A stretch of DNA of 64,000 bases from a virus. A model generated the notes under the pieces. It ran no database searches, had not been told where the DNA came from, and was given only the letters and a program-made list of their open reading frames with translations. The position numbers and the translations under genes are program-made. The stretch covers positions 1 to 64,000 of IMG/VR virus record IMGVR_UViG_3300025012_000085, one strand, 5' to 3'. Positions 1 through 9,341 of the stretch are shown in pieces; position 1 is the first letter of the stretch; the number at the start of each line of letters is the position of its first letter.

Positions 1-1197
1 GCTTGCATTGCAGCTATAGCAGCAATGCAAGCGACATCCAATCAACAGGCAGAGGCAACGGCAGCGAGAGAGGCGGCATCAGAAGCAGCGAGACAGGCAG
101 AAGCAGAGGCAATAAGAATACGCCAAGCTCAGGCGCTTGCAAACCTAAAGACTACGATGGAAGGTCAATTAGCCGCACAAGTCGGAACATATAACACAGA
201 GCGAGCAAAGATACCGGGGCAAACGGAAACCGCGAATAATACGGCATCCTCCACAGGAATGGTGAACGCTCAACATATTCGCAATGCCTTATCACAAATG
301 GGGCTACTGCAATCAGGGGAATCGGCAACGCAACAATTGGCCAACAACTCTAATACCGCCAATAATATCAATGCCAATAATCTCGCGGGACAACAACTCG
401 ACGCAAGTTTTGCCGATAAGATAGTTGCTGCTCAGGCTCAGGCTGCTGTTGATTACAATACGGCTGCTTATCAATACGGCAGGGATGCTGTAGCTGATAA
501 CCAGTGGCTAGTGACATCAGGACAAGCTCAACAGCAAATCGATAATCAATCGTCACAATTCGCCCAGTCGCTTGGATTATCTCAACAGCAATTAGCAGCA
601 CAAATAGCTCAGAATGGGGCGCAGAACTCTCTAGCTGCCGCAGGGTTAGCGCAGAACGCTAGTCAGTTCGCAGCACAACTTGGATTGAGCACACAGCAAT
701 ACTACTCAGGGTTACAACAATGGGCACTGAACTATAACGCTTCGGTGGGTCAACAAGAGTTTGAGAACGGTATCGCAGTTGGAAATACAACGGGTAACTA
801 TCCTGGCGATGTTAGTACCGGGACAGATAGGGTTGTTGTTAATCCGGACGGGACTATCGGAATTGTTCCTGTAGAAGCTACTGACCCTGTTGAAGAAACT
901 CCAACCACTGATGTTATTGACGCATCAGGGAATATAACTCCTGACCTTGAAGGAACTACTACCGGTAAGACGGGTACTGAGTGGAAGAACTATGCCATAG
1001 TAGGGCCGGGAACTAATGCTCCTGCCACCAATGCTGGAGGGTATGCCCTGACTGGTTATAGATTGACGTACACCTCTCATGGCAAGAAATATTACGCTCC
1101 TATTTATGCCGACCAGTTGCCCGCGGGTGTTGTTCCGGCCGGATCGACAAAAATTGGGACAAGGGATGATGGGATACCTCAGTACAAGAATGTTTAA
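1..1197 (+). CDS. Gln/Ala-rich putative internal virion (ejection) protein, 5' end outside window
   Basis: The frame is open back to base 1 and reads ACIAAIAA before the first ATG at 25, so the gene almost certainly begins upstream of the window. The N-terminal third is Ala/Glu/Arg-rich and likely helical. The middle carries imperfect repeats of the type SQFAQSLGLSQQQ and SQFAAQLGLSTQQ. The last 130 residues are Thr/Gly/Pro-rich and probably beta-structured. It precedes two further structural-looking genes and a 1405-aa protein, a layout typical of ejected internal proteins in short-tailed phages. The virion assignment is inference from position and composition; no catalytic motif is visible. 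Confidence 0.6.
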   Translation, partial: ACIAAIAAMQATSNQQAEATAAREAASEAARQAEAEAIRIRQAQALANLKTTMEGQLAAQVGTYNTERAKIPGQTETANNTASSTGMVNAQHIRNALSQMGLLQSGESATQQLANNSNTANNINANNLAGQQLDASFADKIVAAQAQAAVDYNTAAYQYGRDAVADNQWLVTSGQAQQQIDNQSSQFAQSLGLSQQQLAAQIAQNGAQNSLAAAGLAQNASQFAAQLGLSTQQYYSGLQQWALNYNASVGQQEFENGIAVGNTTGNYPGDVSTGTDRVVVNPDGTIGIVPVEATDPVEETPTTDVIDASGNITPDLEGTTTGKTGTEWKNYAIVGPGTNAPATNAGGYALTGYRLTYTSHGKKYYAPIYADQLPAGVVPAGSTKIGTRDDGIPQYKNV

Positions 1198-1212
1198 GGA
1201 AGGATGATTAGT

Positions 1213-1866
1213 ATGCCTACGATTGATCCAAATAGGCCAGGATACTACACGGACGGAACACCTATACCAGGGGCTCCCGGACAAGCTCCTCAAGCAGGGT
1301 ATCCTATCGGAACGAATATAAGTGGCTCTGCTCCTGCTCAAGATCCTGCTGTAGCTCAAAGGGCTGACGAGATAAGGAGTGTATCTGGAAATGTACAGCC
1401 TATTAGTAGGCCGGGAAATCCTTATAATACTCAGGGGTCTAAGGTGACTCATATAACTGCTGACAATAAGACGGTTGATAGCGGAAGAGGGGCTTACGAT
1501 TATTACGGGGTTCCTACCTTAGCGTCAAGGGCGCAAGGTAACGAGCAGTATGAGTTTCAAGAGAAGTTGAAGCAGTGGGAGAAGGAATTTGAGGAAATGA
1601 AGAGGCAGAACAAGTTCGGGAATGCGGTGTCTGCTGCAGAAATAACTAGGTGGGCACCGAGCGCCATAACTGATATGTATCCTGGGTGGTCAAATGGTGG
1701 TAGCCAATCCAGAAATACTAATACCGCTAATCAAGCTACTCTTCCTGCGACTATCGCAAATCTATACCCAGGAGCAACTAATGTTGTTCGGGATGCAAGT
1801 GGAGGATATACCTTCACTTCTGCTTCAGGAGTAAGGCAGCGTTATTATGGTGGTATGATTTCGTGA
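1213..1866 (+). CDS. Pro/Gly-rich putative virion protein
   Basis: Two in-frame ATGs exist. The AAGGAAGG at 1196-1203 lies 9 bases before the ATG at 1213 but directly abuts the one at 1204, so 1213 is preferred (217 aa). The N-terminal 90 residues are rich in Pro, Gly and Asn (PNRPGYYTDGTPIPGAPGQ). A charged helix follows (EFQEKLKQWEKEFEEMKRQ), then a Gly/Asn-rich C-terminus. It lies between two other structural-looking genes with short spacers and is probably co-transcribed with them. Function not recognised; a minor structural protein is the likeliest reading. Confidence 0.6.
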   Translation: MPTIDPNRPGYYTDGTPIPGAPGQAPQAGYPIGTNISGSAPAQDPAVAQRADEIRSVSGNVQPISRPGNPYNTQGSKVTHITADNKTVDSGRGAYDYYGVPTLASRAQGNEQYEFQEKLKQWEKEFEEMKRQNKFGNAVSAAEITRWAPSAITDMYPGWSNGGSQSRNTNTANQATLPATIANLYPGATNVVRDASGGYTFTSASGVRQRYYGGMIS

Positions 1867-1892
1867 TTACTACCGGAAAGGGGCTGATATAA

Positions 1893-2759
1893 TTGGTGGT
1901 TTATGCGTTACAAACTGATATGGACAGGAATCAAGGGAAAGGTGTCCAACTGTTTATACCCGGCCAGACAAAACTTAATGAAGATGATGTGTTTTTAGGA
2001 GGGCCGGGAACTGGAGTAACTGACGATATGCTGGGCGGAGGCACCCGAATATTTGGTGATGATGCCAATGGCACAGTTAAGGCCTTTGACTCTTTTCAGA
2101 AAAGCAACCAATCGCCATTCGAGACAAACGATATAGCAGCACAAATAAAGGCTGTAACAGCCGCCAATAGTGCTCCCCGTTCAGACTCATACATGGGGAT
2201 GCCGACGGGTGCTAGGTTGGATATGGAACAGAAGCAAATTCAGGATGCAGTAACAAATGCCTATAACCAGAACAAATTCACTTACGATAAAGGTCAAGAT
2301 GCAATATCCAATAAGTACAAGCAGGACACTCTCGACCACACCGTTAGTCAAGATAATTTCTCCAACGAATACGACGTTGGTAGGATGATGGGAAATTACA
2401 AGGGGCAGGATACTTATGAGAAGACTGCTGATGCGATTAAGAATGCTCAGTTTGATGCAGAGATGGGGTACAGGTATAATGCGCTGGCTGCTAGTCAGGC
2501 TAGGTCAAGTGGTGGGGGTAGTCCTAGTGTTAGCGAATTAAATTACCAAGACAAGCAAAATTCGCAACAGGTAACAGCGCAAGCCATGTCCAAGCTGCAA
2601 GAAAAAGCTAATCTTGGATGGACGAGGGATCAGGTTCTTAATTGGATGTACTCCAATTCCAACGCGTTTATGAGTGCTGGCGTAGATATGGATAATCTAG
2701 CGAAGTTGGCAAGCTCGGCGTACACATGGAACGGCGATGACGAATCTCGGTATAAGTAA
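1893..2759 (+). CDS. putative virion/internal protein
   Basis: Starts at TTG 1893, nine bases after GGAAAGGGG; 288 aa. It is polar and Asn/Gln/Asp-rich with no membrane segment. A long central stretch of short alternating polar residues (around residues 110-190) looks helical. The C-terminal 70 residues include LNWMYSNSNAFMSAG. It ends 12 bases before the large 1405-aa gene, so the two are probably translated from one message. Ejection or internal virion role is inferred from neighbourhood only. Confidence 0.6.
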   Translation: MVVYALQTDMDRNQGKGVQLFIPGQTKLNEDDVFLGGPGTGVTDDMLGGGTRIFGDDANGTVKAFDSFQKSNQSPFETNDIAAQIKAVTAANSAPRSDSYMGMPTGARLDMEQKQIQDAVTNAYNQNKFTYDKGQDAISNKYKQDTLDHTVSQDNFSNEYDVGRMMGNYKGQDTYEKTADAIKNAQFDAEMGYRYNALAASQARSSGGGSPSVSELNYQDKQNSQQVTAQAMSKLQEKANLGWTRDQVLNWMYSNSNAFMSAGVDMDNLAKLASSAYTWNGDDESRYK

Positions 2760-2771
2760 GGCGGTGATAAT

Positions 2772-5700
2772 ATGGCGAATATATTCGATTACTTAGACGA
2801 GGAAGACGAAGGGAATAAATCAATAAGCGTTATCACCCCTACTGCTGGAAATAGCTCGTCCGGTGGAAACATATTTGATTTCCTGGACGAGCTTCCGGAT
2901 ACCACAACGCCCACTACTCGACGTGAACCTCTAATCAGTATGGATAATTTGCGTTCGTCTCATGCGTCAACCGATGCACCAATTCAGCAAGACGAGCCAA
3001 ACTACAAGGCAGCATGGATAAAGGGAACGCTCGGTTCGTTAGCTGGCCGGGCGTTAACCCCTTTGGCTGAAAAGATAACAGGGAAGGAGGTAGATTTATC
3101 GACCCTTCCTGAGCAGAAAACACTGGGGGAGGAAGCAGTATCCTTTGCCGGGAACATGGGGTCAGACTTGCCCCTCTGGCTGTCCGGGGATGCTGTATTA
3201 GCTAAACCTTTGGCGGCATTGTCTAAAACTGCACCGATTGCAAAGGCTACCAGTTTTCTTCCTAAAGCGTTAACTCCTGCACTATCTACCGGAGTGAGGG
3301 CCGGAGCTACCTATGGAGGGGTTATTGCTCCTGTTGAAACCGCAATGGAGGGCGATGGGTTACAGGGATTAATTGAGAGGGAAAAGAAAGTTCCTGTAAT
3401 GGCGTTAGGCGGCTCGTTGCTTCATGGCGGTGGTCAATTAGCTGGAAAGGGTATCGGTGAAGTGGGTAACATCCTTGCTGACCGTAGACTTGGACAAATA
3501 GCTCAACCATTAGATGAGGCTGTGCAAAATGCCTTTAAGAAACCTTCTCTTCGCGATGCGAAAACTCAGCAGTATGAGAATATCTTCGCTGATACGTCGA
3601 AGCCGATAACTACAGAACAACCCGTAAATATTAGACAACCTCTCTCAAGCCAAGGCTTAACCGATGCCGAATTAATTTCACAAAAGCAATCTGACTACCA
3701 AAGCGTTTTCGGAGATCCATTAAACAACTACAAAATAAAACAAACCATAAAGCCTGGTCAACGAGCACATGAAGTTAGGCAAGCTGAGCTAGAAAGCACA
3801 TTCAAGGATCTTCCTATAGGCTCCACGGAAACCCCTGCGACTCTCAATACCTTGCAGGGTAACATCGACAAGAGTTTAGGGATTAACAACCCTACCGGTT
3901 CATACGATGGGCTAGAAGCGTTTATGAAGTCTGGAGAGTCTATGAAATTTAACCTGACCGCAAATGAGCAAAAGGCGTTTAATGAGCTAGAACAAGGGAT
4001 TAAAGATGCTCAAGAATTCCTCGGAAGCGACAAGCTTATCAATGAATTCTCTGGCTCGAATTTTACTAAAGAAGCTCAGTTCGATAACATCAAACACTAC
4101 ACAGGCATTGACCTACCTAAACTTATTACCAATTGGGAGAAATCTCAGATTAAACCCAAATCCTCATTAACGCCTGAAACATTGAGAATGGGTAGGGCGG
4201 CAGGGGTAATACCGCCACTTAAGCCAAGGGAATACCTCCAATCAACCGTCGAGCAGCAACCACAAAGAATGGGGCTTTCTGGTAATCTTCCTGTTGATAA
4301 TCCACCACCGATAAGGCCTAACATCTCGCTTAAACCGAGAGAGCTAAAGGGGCCTCAAACAATGGAGTCGATTCCAACGGAGAGGATATTACCCGAGCGA
4401 CCAGAACCGTTGACTTGGACTAATAGAGAGGGGATACCTTCGGTTAGTAATGCCGATCCCATTCGCGCTCAGTTAAGGGATGCTCCTGCTAAAATCCCAA
4501 CACTTGGGGATTCTGTTGCGCCGATCGGGGAACCTATTAATTCTTTGGGCAATAGAAGTGCTGCGACTTCGATAGAGAGTCCTACGTCTACGATGAGGCT
4601 TAAAGGGCCGGATACCGTTAAGGATTTCCCCCAAGGTGATATTCCTGCTGGCCTAAAGGAACGGGGGGTATCGGAAAATATCAGAACTGATGCTAACCGT
4701 CCTGATGCGTTGAGGGATAGTTATTCCGTCGACCCTTTAGTTTATAAACAACTAGGAAACAAGGAAACCTTAGCCAAAGCGCAGAGCATCTTTGACAAAG
4801 GACTTGAACCTGCAATTTCTGAGCTAGATACCTTAATCAAAGATCTCAAGCCAGAAGCCGCGCCATTGGTTAAGATGTTGGCTGACAAATTGACGAACGA
4901 AGGAAATGTTGTAAGAGCGAGGGAATTAATGTCCAACGCTGCTAACCGGGCTACTGAATCCGGCCAATTCGGACAGGCATTTAGAATACTGAGGGATGCT
5001 GACCCTGAAACATTCCTGATGAGCTTTGACAAGATGTTAAAGAAGCTCAATAAGGAAGGGCTAGATACCTATGGTAAGAAGTGGAAAGAAGTTGACTTGA
5101 CTCCTGATGAACTGACTATGGTTGGAAATATTGAGCGTGGAAATCAAGCATCTTATGATTCTGCTTTTGAGCAGATACAGGCAAGGATAGCTGACGAAAT
5201 GCCAGCAACCTCAATGGAGAAGATTAACGCTTGGCGTCATATATCGATGCTTTTAAATGTGAAATCAAATGTTCGTAACGTCGGCGGCAATGCGATTATG
5301 ATGGCGATGAGAAAGGCGGCACAAAGAACATCCGGTGTAATTCAGAAGACATTCCTTAAGGAATCAGATAGGACTCAATCAGTTCTAGTCAATAAGGAAT
5401 ATAAGGATTTGGCAAAGGAGTATTTTTCGTCCAATAGCAAGGAGTTACTAGGTGGAGAAAATAAATTCCAAGAGGGAATAAGCTTGAACATGCCCGACAA
5501 GAGGGTATTTAGAAAGAGCCGTATTGGTGAAGTATTGGGCAAGGACGTTGATATTCTCGAAAAGACTCGTAAATTCAACTATGCCTTACTGCAAAAAGGT
5601 GATACTCCGTTCTTTCGTAAAGCATACGAGGATCGCCTTGCTTCATATGCTCAGGCAAAAAAGATAAAGGACTTCTCCGAATTACCGCAAGAAGCCTTTG

Positions 5701-6989
5701 ATATTGCGAAAAAAGAAGCCATGGAGGCCACGTATAAAGACAGTAGTATTATCGCTGATTTCCTCAACAAAGCAAAACGTCCTGATAAAGACGCAGGGAT
5801 AGCAAGAAAGGCCGGGGCGGTATTAACGGAGGCTGTTATTCCATTTGCAAAGACTCCCCTAAACGTGTTAAAGCGTGGCTTACAATTTTCGCCTATCGGG
5901 GTGGCTAACGGGCTAGGGAGTATAAAATCTTCCAAGGGTGCCGCGGCCGCAATTGACGAACTTGCTAAGGGATTAACGGGAACGAGTGTATTGGGTCTAG
6001 GGTATTTACTGGCTAGTAAAGGCGTGTTAACTGGTAAGGTTTCCAAGGATGCCGACGTGAGGGCTTACGATAGCAGTACTGGGCATTCTCCATTTTCCGT
6101 GATGGGGAAATACAGCTTCGACTGGGGGGCTCCTTTGTCAATCCCACTGTCTGTAGGTGTTCAGATTTATAATGCGGTCAAGGATAATCCAGAAGATAAG
6201 GCCAAAATGGATAGCGTTGTGCAAGGTAATAACCTTGACAAGCTAGGTAAATTGGCGGCCAATGCATCTGAGGCTATACTGGATGGAATGAACGCATCTG
6301 GAGATACCGTCTTTAATATGTCTGTATTTAAGGGAGTTAAGTTATTACTTGGGAGTCAGCAAGGGGTAATGGAGGGACTTTCTCAACTTCCACAAAACTA
6401 TGCTACCCAATTTATCCCTACGGCACTGAATCAGATAGCAGGTTCAGTTGATCCCCTTGTTAGGCAAGCATATGTTAAAGGTGATATACCTCAATCGTTT
6501 AAAAATGCATTGATATCCAGAGTTCCATTGGCAAGTAAAAAGCTACCAGCCAAGCAAACCCCATTCGGCGAAGATGTGAAGAAAATCGAGAATCCAATCG
6601 GCAGGGCATTCTCTCAATTTCTTAGCCCTGGTATTATTACTAAGGATCAAGGCATTGACCCAAAAATTGATGCTGAGTTAAGAAGATTGAACGATGTAGA
6701 GGGGCTTAAAACTCAATTTCCAACGATGGTCCCTAATTATATTGAGAAAACGCAAACTCATCCAAGGATCACATTGACCCCCGAAGAAGCTATCCAGTAT
6801 CAAAAACGTGTGGGAGAATTAACTTTAAATTCTTTCAAGAAGATCATGAATAATAGCTCATACGTTGGTGCCAGAAAGACGAAGTTGCAATCACCGGATG
6901 AAGTGAAGGCAAAATTACTAGCAGATGCAATATCTGAATCGAAAGCATTAGCAAAGAAGGAAATATTAAAAGGCAAGGGACTAAAATAA
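2772..6989 (+). CDS. 1405-aa large multidomain internal virion protein
   Basis: The largest gene in the window, with start ATG 2772 after AAGGCGGTGA. The extreme N-terminus contains a duplicated short motif, NIFDYLDEEDE (residues 3-13) and NIFDFLDELPD (about residues 34-44), which may be a docking peptide. Ala/Gly-rich helices follow around residues 115-230, then a long Pro-rich linker. The C-terminal half is largely helical, including NVKSNVRNVGGNAIMMAMRK and several Ala/Gly-rich amphipathic stretches such as KGLTGTSVLGLGYLLASKG. This resembles polyvalent internal proteins of short-tailed phages that are injected with DNA. No protease or lysozyme motif is visible. The role is inferred. Confidence 0.65.
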   Translation: MANIFDYLDEEDEGNKSISVITPTAGNSSSGGNIFDFLDELPDTTTPTTRREPLISMDNLRSSHASTDAPIQQDEPNYKAAWIKGTLGSLAGRALTPLAEKITGKEVDLSTLPEQKTLGEEAVSFAGNMGSDLPLWLSGDAVLAKPLAALSKTAPIAKATSFLPKALTPALSTGVRAGATYGGVIAPVETAMEGDGLQGLIEREKKVPVMALGGSLLHGGGQLAGKGIGEVGNILADRRLGQIAQPLDEAVQNAFKKPSLRDAKTQQYENIFADTSKPITTEQPVNIRQPLSSQGLTDAELISQKQSDYQSVFGDPLNNYKIKQTIKPGQRAHEVRQAELESTFKDLPIGSTETPATLNTLQGNIDKSLGINNPTGSYDGLEAFMKSGESMKFNLTANEQKAFNELEQGIKDAQEFLGSDKLINEFSGSNFTKEAQFDNIKHYTGIDLPKLITNWEKSQIKPKSSLTPETLRMGRAAGVIPPLKPREYLQSTVEQQPQRMGLSGNLPVDNPPPIRPNISLKPRELKGPQTMESIPTERILPERPEPLTWTNREGIPSVSNADPIRAQLRDAPAKIPTLGDSVAPIGEPINSLGNRSAATSIESPTSTMRLKGPDTVKDFPQGDIPAGLKERGVSENIRTDANRPDALRDSYSVDPLVYKQLGNKETLAKAQSIFDKGLEPAISELDTLIKDLKPEAAPLVKMLADKLTNEGNVVRARELMSNAANRATESGQFGQAFRILRDADPETFLMSFDKMLKKLNKEGLDTYGKKWKEVDLTPDELTMVGNIERGNQASYDSAFEQIQARIADEMPATSMEKINAWRHISMLLNVKSNVRNVGGNAIMMAMRKAAQRTSGVIQKTFLKESDRTQSVLVNKEYKDLAKEYFSSNSKELLGGENKFQEGISLNMPDKRVFRKSRIGEVLGKDVDILEKTRKFNYALLQKGDTPFFRKAYEDRLASYAQAKKIKDFSELPQEAFDIAKKEAMEATYKDSSIIADFLNKAKRPDKDAGIARKAGAVLTEAVIPFAKTPLNVLKRGLQFSPIGVANGLGSIKSSKGAAAAIDELAKGLTGTSVLGLGYLLASKGVLTGKVSKDADVRAYDSSTGHSPFSVMGKYSFDWGAPLSIPLSVGVQIYNAVKDNPEDKAKMDSVVQGNNLDKLGKLAANASEAILDGMNASGDTVFNMSVFKGVKLLLGSQQGVMEGLSQLPQNYATQFIPTALNQIAGSVDPLVRQAYVKGDIPQSFKNALISRVPLASKKLPAKQTPFGEDVKKIENPIGRAFSQFLSPGIITKDQGIDPKIDAELRRLNDVEGLKTQFPTMVPNYIEKTQTHPRITLTPEEAIQYQKRVGELTLNSFKKIMNNSSYVGARKTKLQSPDEVKAKLLADAISESKALAKKEILKGKGLK

Positions 6990-7008
6990 ATAGCCCTTGC
7001 CTAATTTT
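6971..7008 (+). terminator. intrinsic terminator after the 1405-aa gene
   Basis: A nine-base stem AGGCAAGGG (6971-6979) pairs with CCCTTGCCT (6994-7002), followed by AATTTTCC. It overlaps the 3' end of the large virion gene and would end the structural transcript before the oppositely oriented small gene. Confidence 0.75.
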
Positions 7009-7017
7009 CCTTTATTA

Positions 7018-7233
7018 TCATTTTGGTATACGGCTTTTCTTGGAGTAGTGATCTCTAATAAAATCACCCATATTCGCTAATATCCCGGTAGTCGCAAGCG
7101 TTCCGAATACAATTATGGGTATAATGGCTAACAAACTCGACCCACCATCCGCGATATAACTTACGGAGAAAAGAAATATTACAAAAAATATAAATATTCC
7201 TATTTCCTCAACGTCTTGTCGAAAAATCTTCAT
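7018..7233 (-). CDS. small two-helix membrane protein
   Basis: Seventy-one residues from the ATG at 7233, which follows AAGGAG at a rather long spacing of about 12. An in-frame ATG nine codons upstream (7260) has no ribosome binding site. Two hydrophobic segments (IGIFIFFVIFLFSVSYI and LLAIIPIIVFGTLATTGI) are flanked by charged ends, and the C-terminus is basic (HYSKKSRIPK). It stands alone on the minus strand between the virion block and a divergent HTH gene. It could be a superinfection-exclusion or accessory membrane protein; unrecognised. Confidence 0.55.
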   Translation of the reverse strand: MKIFRQDVEEIGIFIFFVIFLFSVSYIADGGSSLLAIIPIIVFGTLATTGILANMGDFIRDHYSKKSRIPK

Positions 7234-7253
7234 TTCATTTTCCGTCTCCTTTC

Positions 7254-7282
7254 TTGACAAATGTCTAGCGTAGGCTTACAAT
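7254..7282 (+). promoter_or_regulatory. consensus sigma-A promoter
   Basis: TTGACA (7254-7259), a 17-base spacer, then TACAAT (7277-7282). It lies 41 bases before the ATG of the small HTH gene at 7324 and is one of the best promoter matches in the window. Confidence 0.8.
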
Positions 7283-7323
7283 GACATCGTAAGGTTATTA
7301 CAGACTATGTTAGGAGATGGGAA

Positions 7324-7500
7324 ATGGACGAGGATGAGATTTTGACAAAAGAGGAACTTTCTAAACTATTGAAGGTTGGTATTCGAACTATCGATAGGAT
7401 GCGCGACGAGGGTATGCCATATTTCAAAATTGGCACCGCGGTCCGTTTCCGCAAGGAGAAAGTCTTGCAATGGATTGAGGGGAATCAGTCTAAGAATTAA
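7324..7500 (+). CDS. small excisionase/MerR-like HTH protein
   Basis: Fifty-eight residues with TAGGAG seven bases before the ATG. The sequence ILTKEELSKLLKVGIRTIDR, then MPYFKIGTAVRFRKEKVLQW, matches the HTH_17/excisionase winged-helix pattern (helix-turn-helix, then a beta wing ending in an Arg-rich strand). Driven by a consensus promoter and followed by an inverted repeat. Such proteins bend DNA in excision or act as small repressors; no integrase is visible nearby, so a regulatory role is as likely. Confidence 0.75.
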   Translation: MDEDEILTKEELSKLLKVGIRTIDRMRDEGMPYFKIGTAVRFRKEKVLQWIEGNQSKN

Positions 7501-7503
7501 ATC

Positions 7504-7541
7504 AGGAAGTCTGCTCCACGACTAAGAGTTACAGACTTCCT
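7504..7541 (+). repeat. 10-bp inverted repeat after the HTH gene
   Basis: AGGAAGTCTG (7504-7513) is the exact reverse complement of CAGACTTCCT (7532-7541) with an 18-base loop, starting four bases after the HTH stop codon. There is no T-run, so it is either an mRNA 3' stabilising hairpin, a weak terminator, or a DNA site for the HTH protein. Confidence 0.55.
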
Positions 7542-7634
7542 CACGAAAACAGCCCTCCGAAAAGGAACGTCTCACTCATCATATTAACAGGGATTCTTCT
7601 TTCGGGCAAGGGCAAAATAAAGGAGGATTTTGCC

Positions 7635-7805
7635 ATGGATTTTCCAGAAACAATCACAATGGATGGAGAAGTAAAGTTAGTTTCGCCGTATGACATGAAA
7701 GGCCATTTTAAGTGGGTGGTTACTCAAGATGTTGTCTTAGTGGATCAAAGCTATTTAAGTGAACTTTTCTCCTACATACCGCCGGGGGTGGTTGCTTGTG
7801 TGTGA
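7635..7805 (+). CDS. 56-aa protein of a small two-member family
   Basis: AAAGGAGG lies nine bases before ATG 7635. The core GHFKWVVTQDVVLVDQSYL resembles that of a second small gene at 21061-21174 (minus strand, GFFKWIVVDDELTILDPLY), so this is a paralogous family. It overlaps the start of the downstream HNH gene by 8 bases, so HNH translation may be coupled to it. Function unknown; no membrane segment or metal motif. Confidence 0.6.
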   Translation: MDFPETITMDGEVKLVSPYDMKGHFKWVVTQDVVLVDQSYLSELFSYIPPGVVACV

Positions 7806-8715
7806 AATTAAGACGTGCAGTCGGTGTGGGAGAAATTTGCCAGCAGACAGGCTTCATTTTTATGTATCAAAAGGAACCAGGGGTGGGTTATATTCTTCTT
7901 GTCGAGAGTGTGGAGGGCGTGAGTTCCTAAAGCCTGAACCATTTATAAAAGATGGTCATAAGATATGCACCAAGTGCAAGCGAGAGCTTCCGGCCACCAC
8001 ATATTACTTTAGCAAGGATAAGGAATGCAGATTTGGCGTTTGCTCTATATGCAAGGAGTGTCGAGGGTATAAATTCATGGAGGTTATGAAGGTGGTTGAT
8101 GGATACAAAGAGTGTATCGTATGCCACAAGAAACTACCCTTCACTAGAGAGTATTTTTATAGCACCGGCTATACTTTAAGGGCAGATTGCAAGGAATGCG
8201 CTAGCAAGCAATCAAAAACGAAATATGATGAAAATAATCAACATAAGAGGCAATACGCAAGGGATTGGTATCAAAAGCATTGTTCCAACAATAAGGAATA
8301 TTTAGCAAAAGCAGTTATTAGGAGTACGCAGTATTCCATTGCTAATCGCCATCGTCAAAGTTATAAGACATCGTTAGCACTAAGGTCCCAAAGAAGAAGG
8401 GCGCTGGCGCATGACTTGCCAAGCACATTAACGGTTGAACAATGGAACTCCATCAAGGAACACTTTGCCCACAAATGTGCTTATTGTGGCAAGGATAAAA
8501 ACCTTACTTACGACCACTTTATTCCCTTAAAGAAAGGGGGTGGATTCACATATAATAATGTGATACCTGCTTGTAGGAATTGCAATAGTCAAAAGAGTGC
8601 GAAAGATTTTACTTCGTGGTTCAGGGGATTCAAGCACTACTCCCCCGAACGAGAAGCAAAAATCCTTTCCTACCTCGGTTATGTCAACGGCATCCAACAG
8701 CTCTCCCTAGTGTAA
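7798..8715 (+). CDS. HNH endonuclease with N-terminal zinc-ribbon repeats (copy 1)
   Basis: Free-standing homing-type nuclease of 305 aa from GTG 7798, chosen because GGGGGTGG precedes it and it then aligns with the starts of the two other copies. Three N-terminal zinc modules are visible: CSRCGRNLP with CRECGG, CTKCKRELP with CKECRG, CIVCHKKLP with CKECAS. A basic helical linker follows, then a C-terminal HNH domain (CAYCGKDKNLTYDHFIPL, CRNCNS) and a shared tail (ILSYLGYVNGIQQLSLV). It likely cuts a specific DNA site and promotes its own spread. The neighbours are unrelated, as expected for a mobile gene, and it is followed by a strong terminator. Confidence 0.88.
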   Translation: MCEIKTCSRCGRNLPADRLHFYVSKGTRGGLYSSCRECGGREFLKPEPFIKDGHKICTKCKRELPATTYYFSKDKECRFGVCSICKECRGYKFMEVMKVVDGYKECIVCHKKLPFTREYFYSTGYTLRADCKECASKQSKTKYDENNQHKRQYARDWYQKHCSNNKEYLAKAVIRSTQYSIANRHRQSYKTSLALRSQRRRALAHDLPSTLTVEQWNSIKEHFAHKCAYCGKDKNLTYDHFIPLKKGGGFTYNNVIPACRNCNSQKSAKDFTSWFRGFKHYSPEREAKILSYLGYVNGIQQLSLV

Positions 8716-8752
8716 ACAAAAGAGCAGGGTTTATTACCTGCTCTTTTGTCCC
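8716..8752 (+). terminator. terminator of HNH copy 1
   Basis: ACAAAAGAGCAGG (8716-8728) pairs perfectly with CCTGCTCTTTTGT (8737-8749), 13 bp, with A and T tracts on both sides, so it can work in either direction. Confidence 0.85.
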
Positions 8753-8792
8753 ACTTCTAAGTATTTATAGTTTTTTAACTCCCCTTGATGGC

Positions 8793-8818
8793 AAACAAAA
8801 ACCCGGCATTACACCGGG
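8793..8818 (-). terminator. terminator of the secreted repeat protein gene
   Basis: Read on the minus strand, CCCGG, a 7-base loop and CCGGG are followed by TTTTTGTTTG. It lies just after the minus-strand gene that ends at 8828. Confidence 0.7.
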
Positions 8819-8827
8819 CTAAATGTC

Positions 8828-9205
8828 TTACCTGCCATTATAATAGTAAGTATTCCCGATCCAGTAGCCTGTTCCGGTACTACCGTTGCTGTCGCGGTAA
8901 TAATCATAGCTGCCCACTCTGGTTCTTGTACTATAATCTCCGTTACTGTAGTTAGTGTAATAGCTGTTGCCTATATTGCTGCTAGTAGAGTTTAGTCCGT
9001 TGTTCCAGTTTGTGTAGTTGTAGTTGCCTACTCTGGAACTGGTAGACGATAGGCCATTATCCCAATTGGTGTAGTAACTGTTGCCGACGCTATAGCCGGT
9101 TCCGGTATTGCCGCCGTAATCATAGTAGGTGTAGGCACAAGCTGGCGCGGCGAAAGCCATAAGCATTAAACCTGCAAGTAGCAACGCTAAAAATCTTTTC
9201 TTCAT
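8828..9205 (-). CDS. secreted Tyr/Asn/Gly-rich tandem-repeat protein
   Basis: From ATG 9205 (AAAGGAGG upstream) the protein begins with a clear signal peptide, KKRFLALLLAGLMLMAFA followed by APACA. The rest is built of roughly 21-residue repeats of the type VGNSYYTNWDNGLSSTSS, about five copies, ending YYYNGR. A second in-frame ATG at 9238 also has a good AGGAGGTG site, giving an 11-residue N-terminal extension. It is monocistronic on the minus strand with its own terminator, the arrangement expected of a gene expressed from the prophage state (a morON). A cell-surface or lysogenic conversion role is inferred. Confidence 0.7.
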   Translation of the reverse strand: MKKRFLALLLAGLMLMAFAAPACAYTYYDYGGNTGTGYSVGNSYYTNWDNGLSSTSSRVGNYNYTNWNNGLNSTSSNIGNSYYTNYSNGDYSTRTRVGSYDYYRDSNGSTGTGYWIGNTYYYNGR

Positions 9206-9341
9206 TTTTCCTTCCTCCTTTCGTGAAAAATTATTCATTTATTCACCTCCTCTAAATTTTCTCATAATCATACCATTTGTCTCTTGCAAAATTTACTGTA
9301 ATTTGTTGCAAAATAATAAAATCACTTTACAGTAATTGTCT

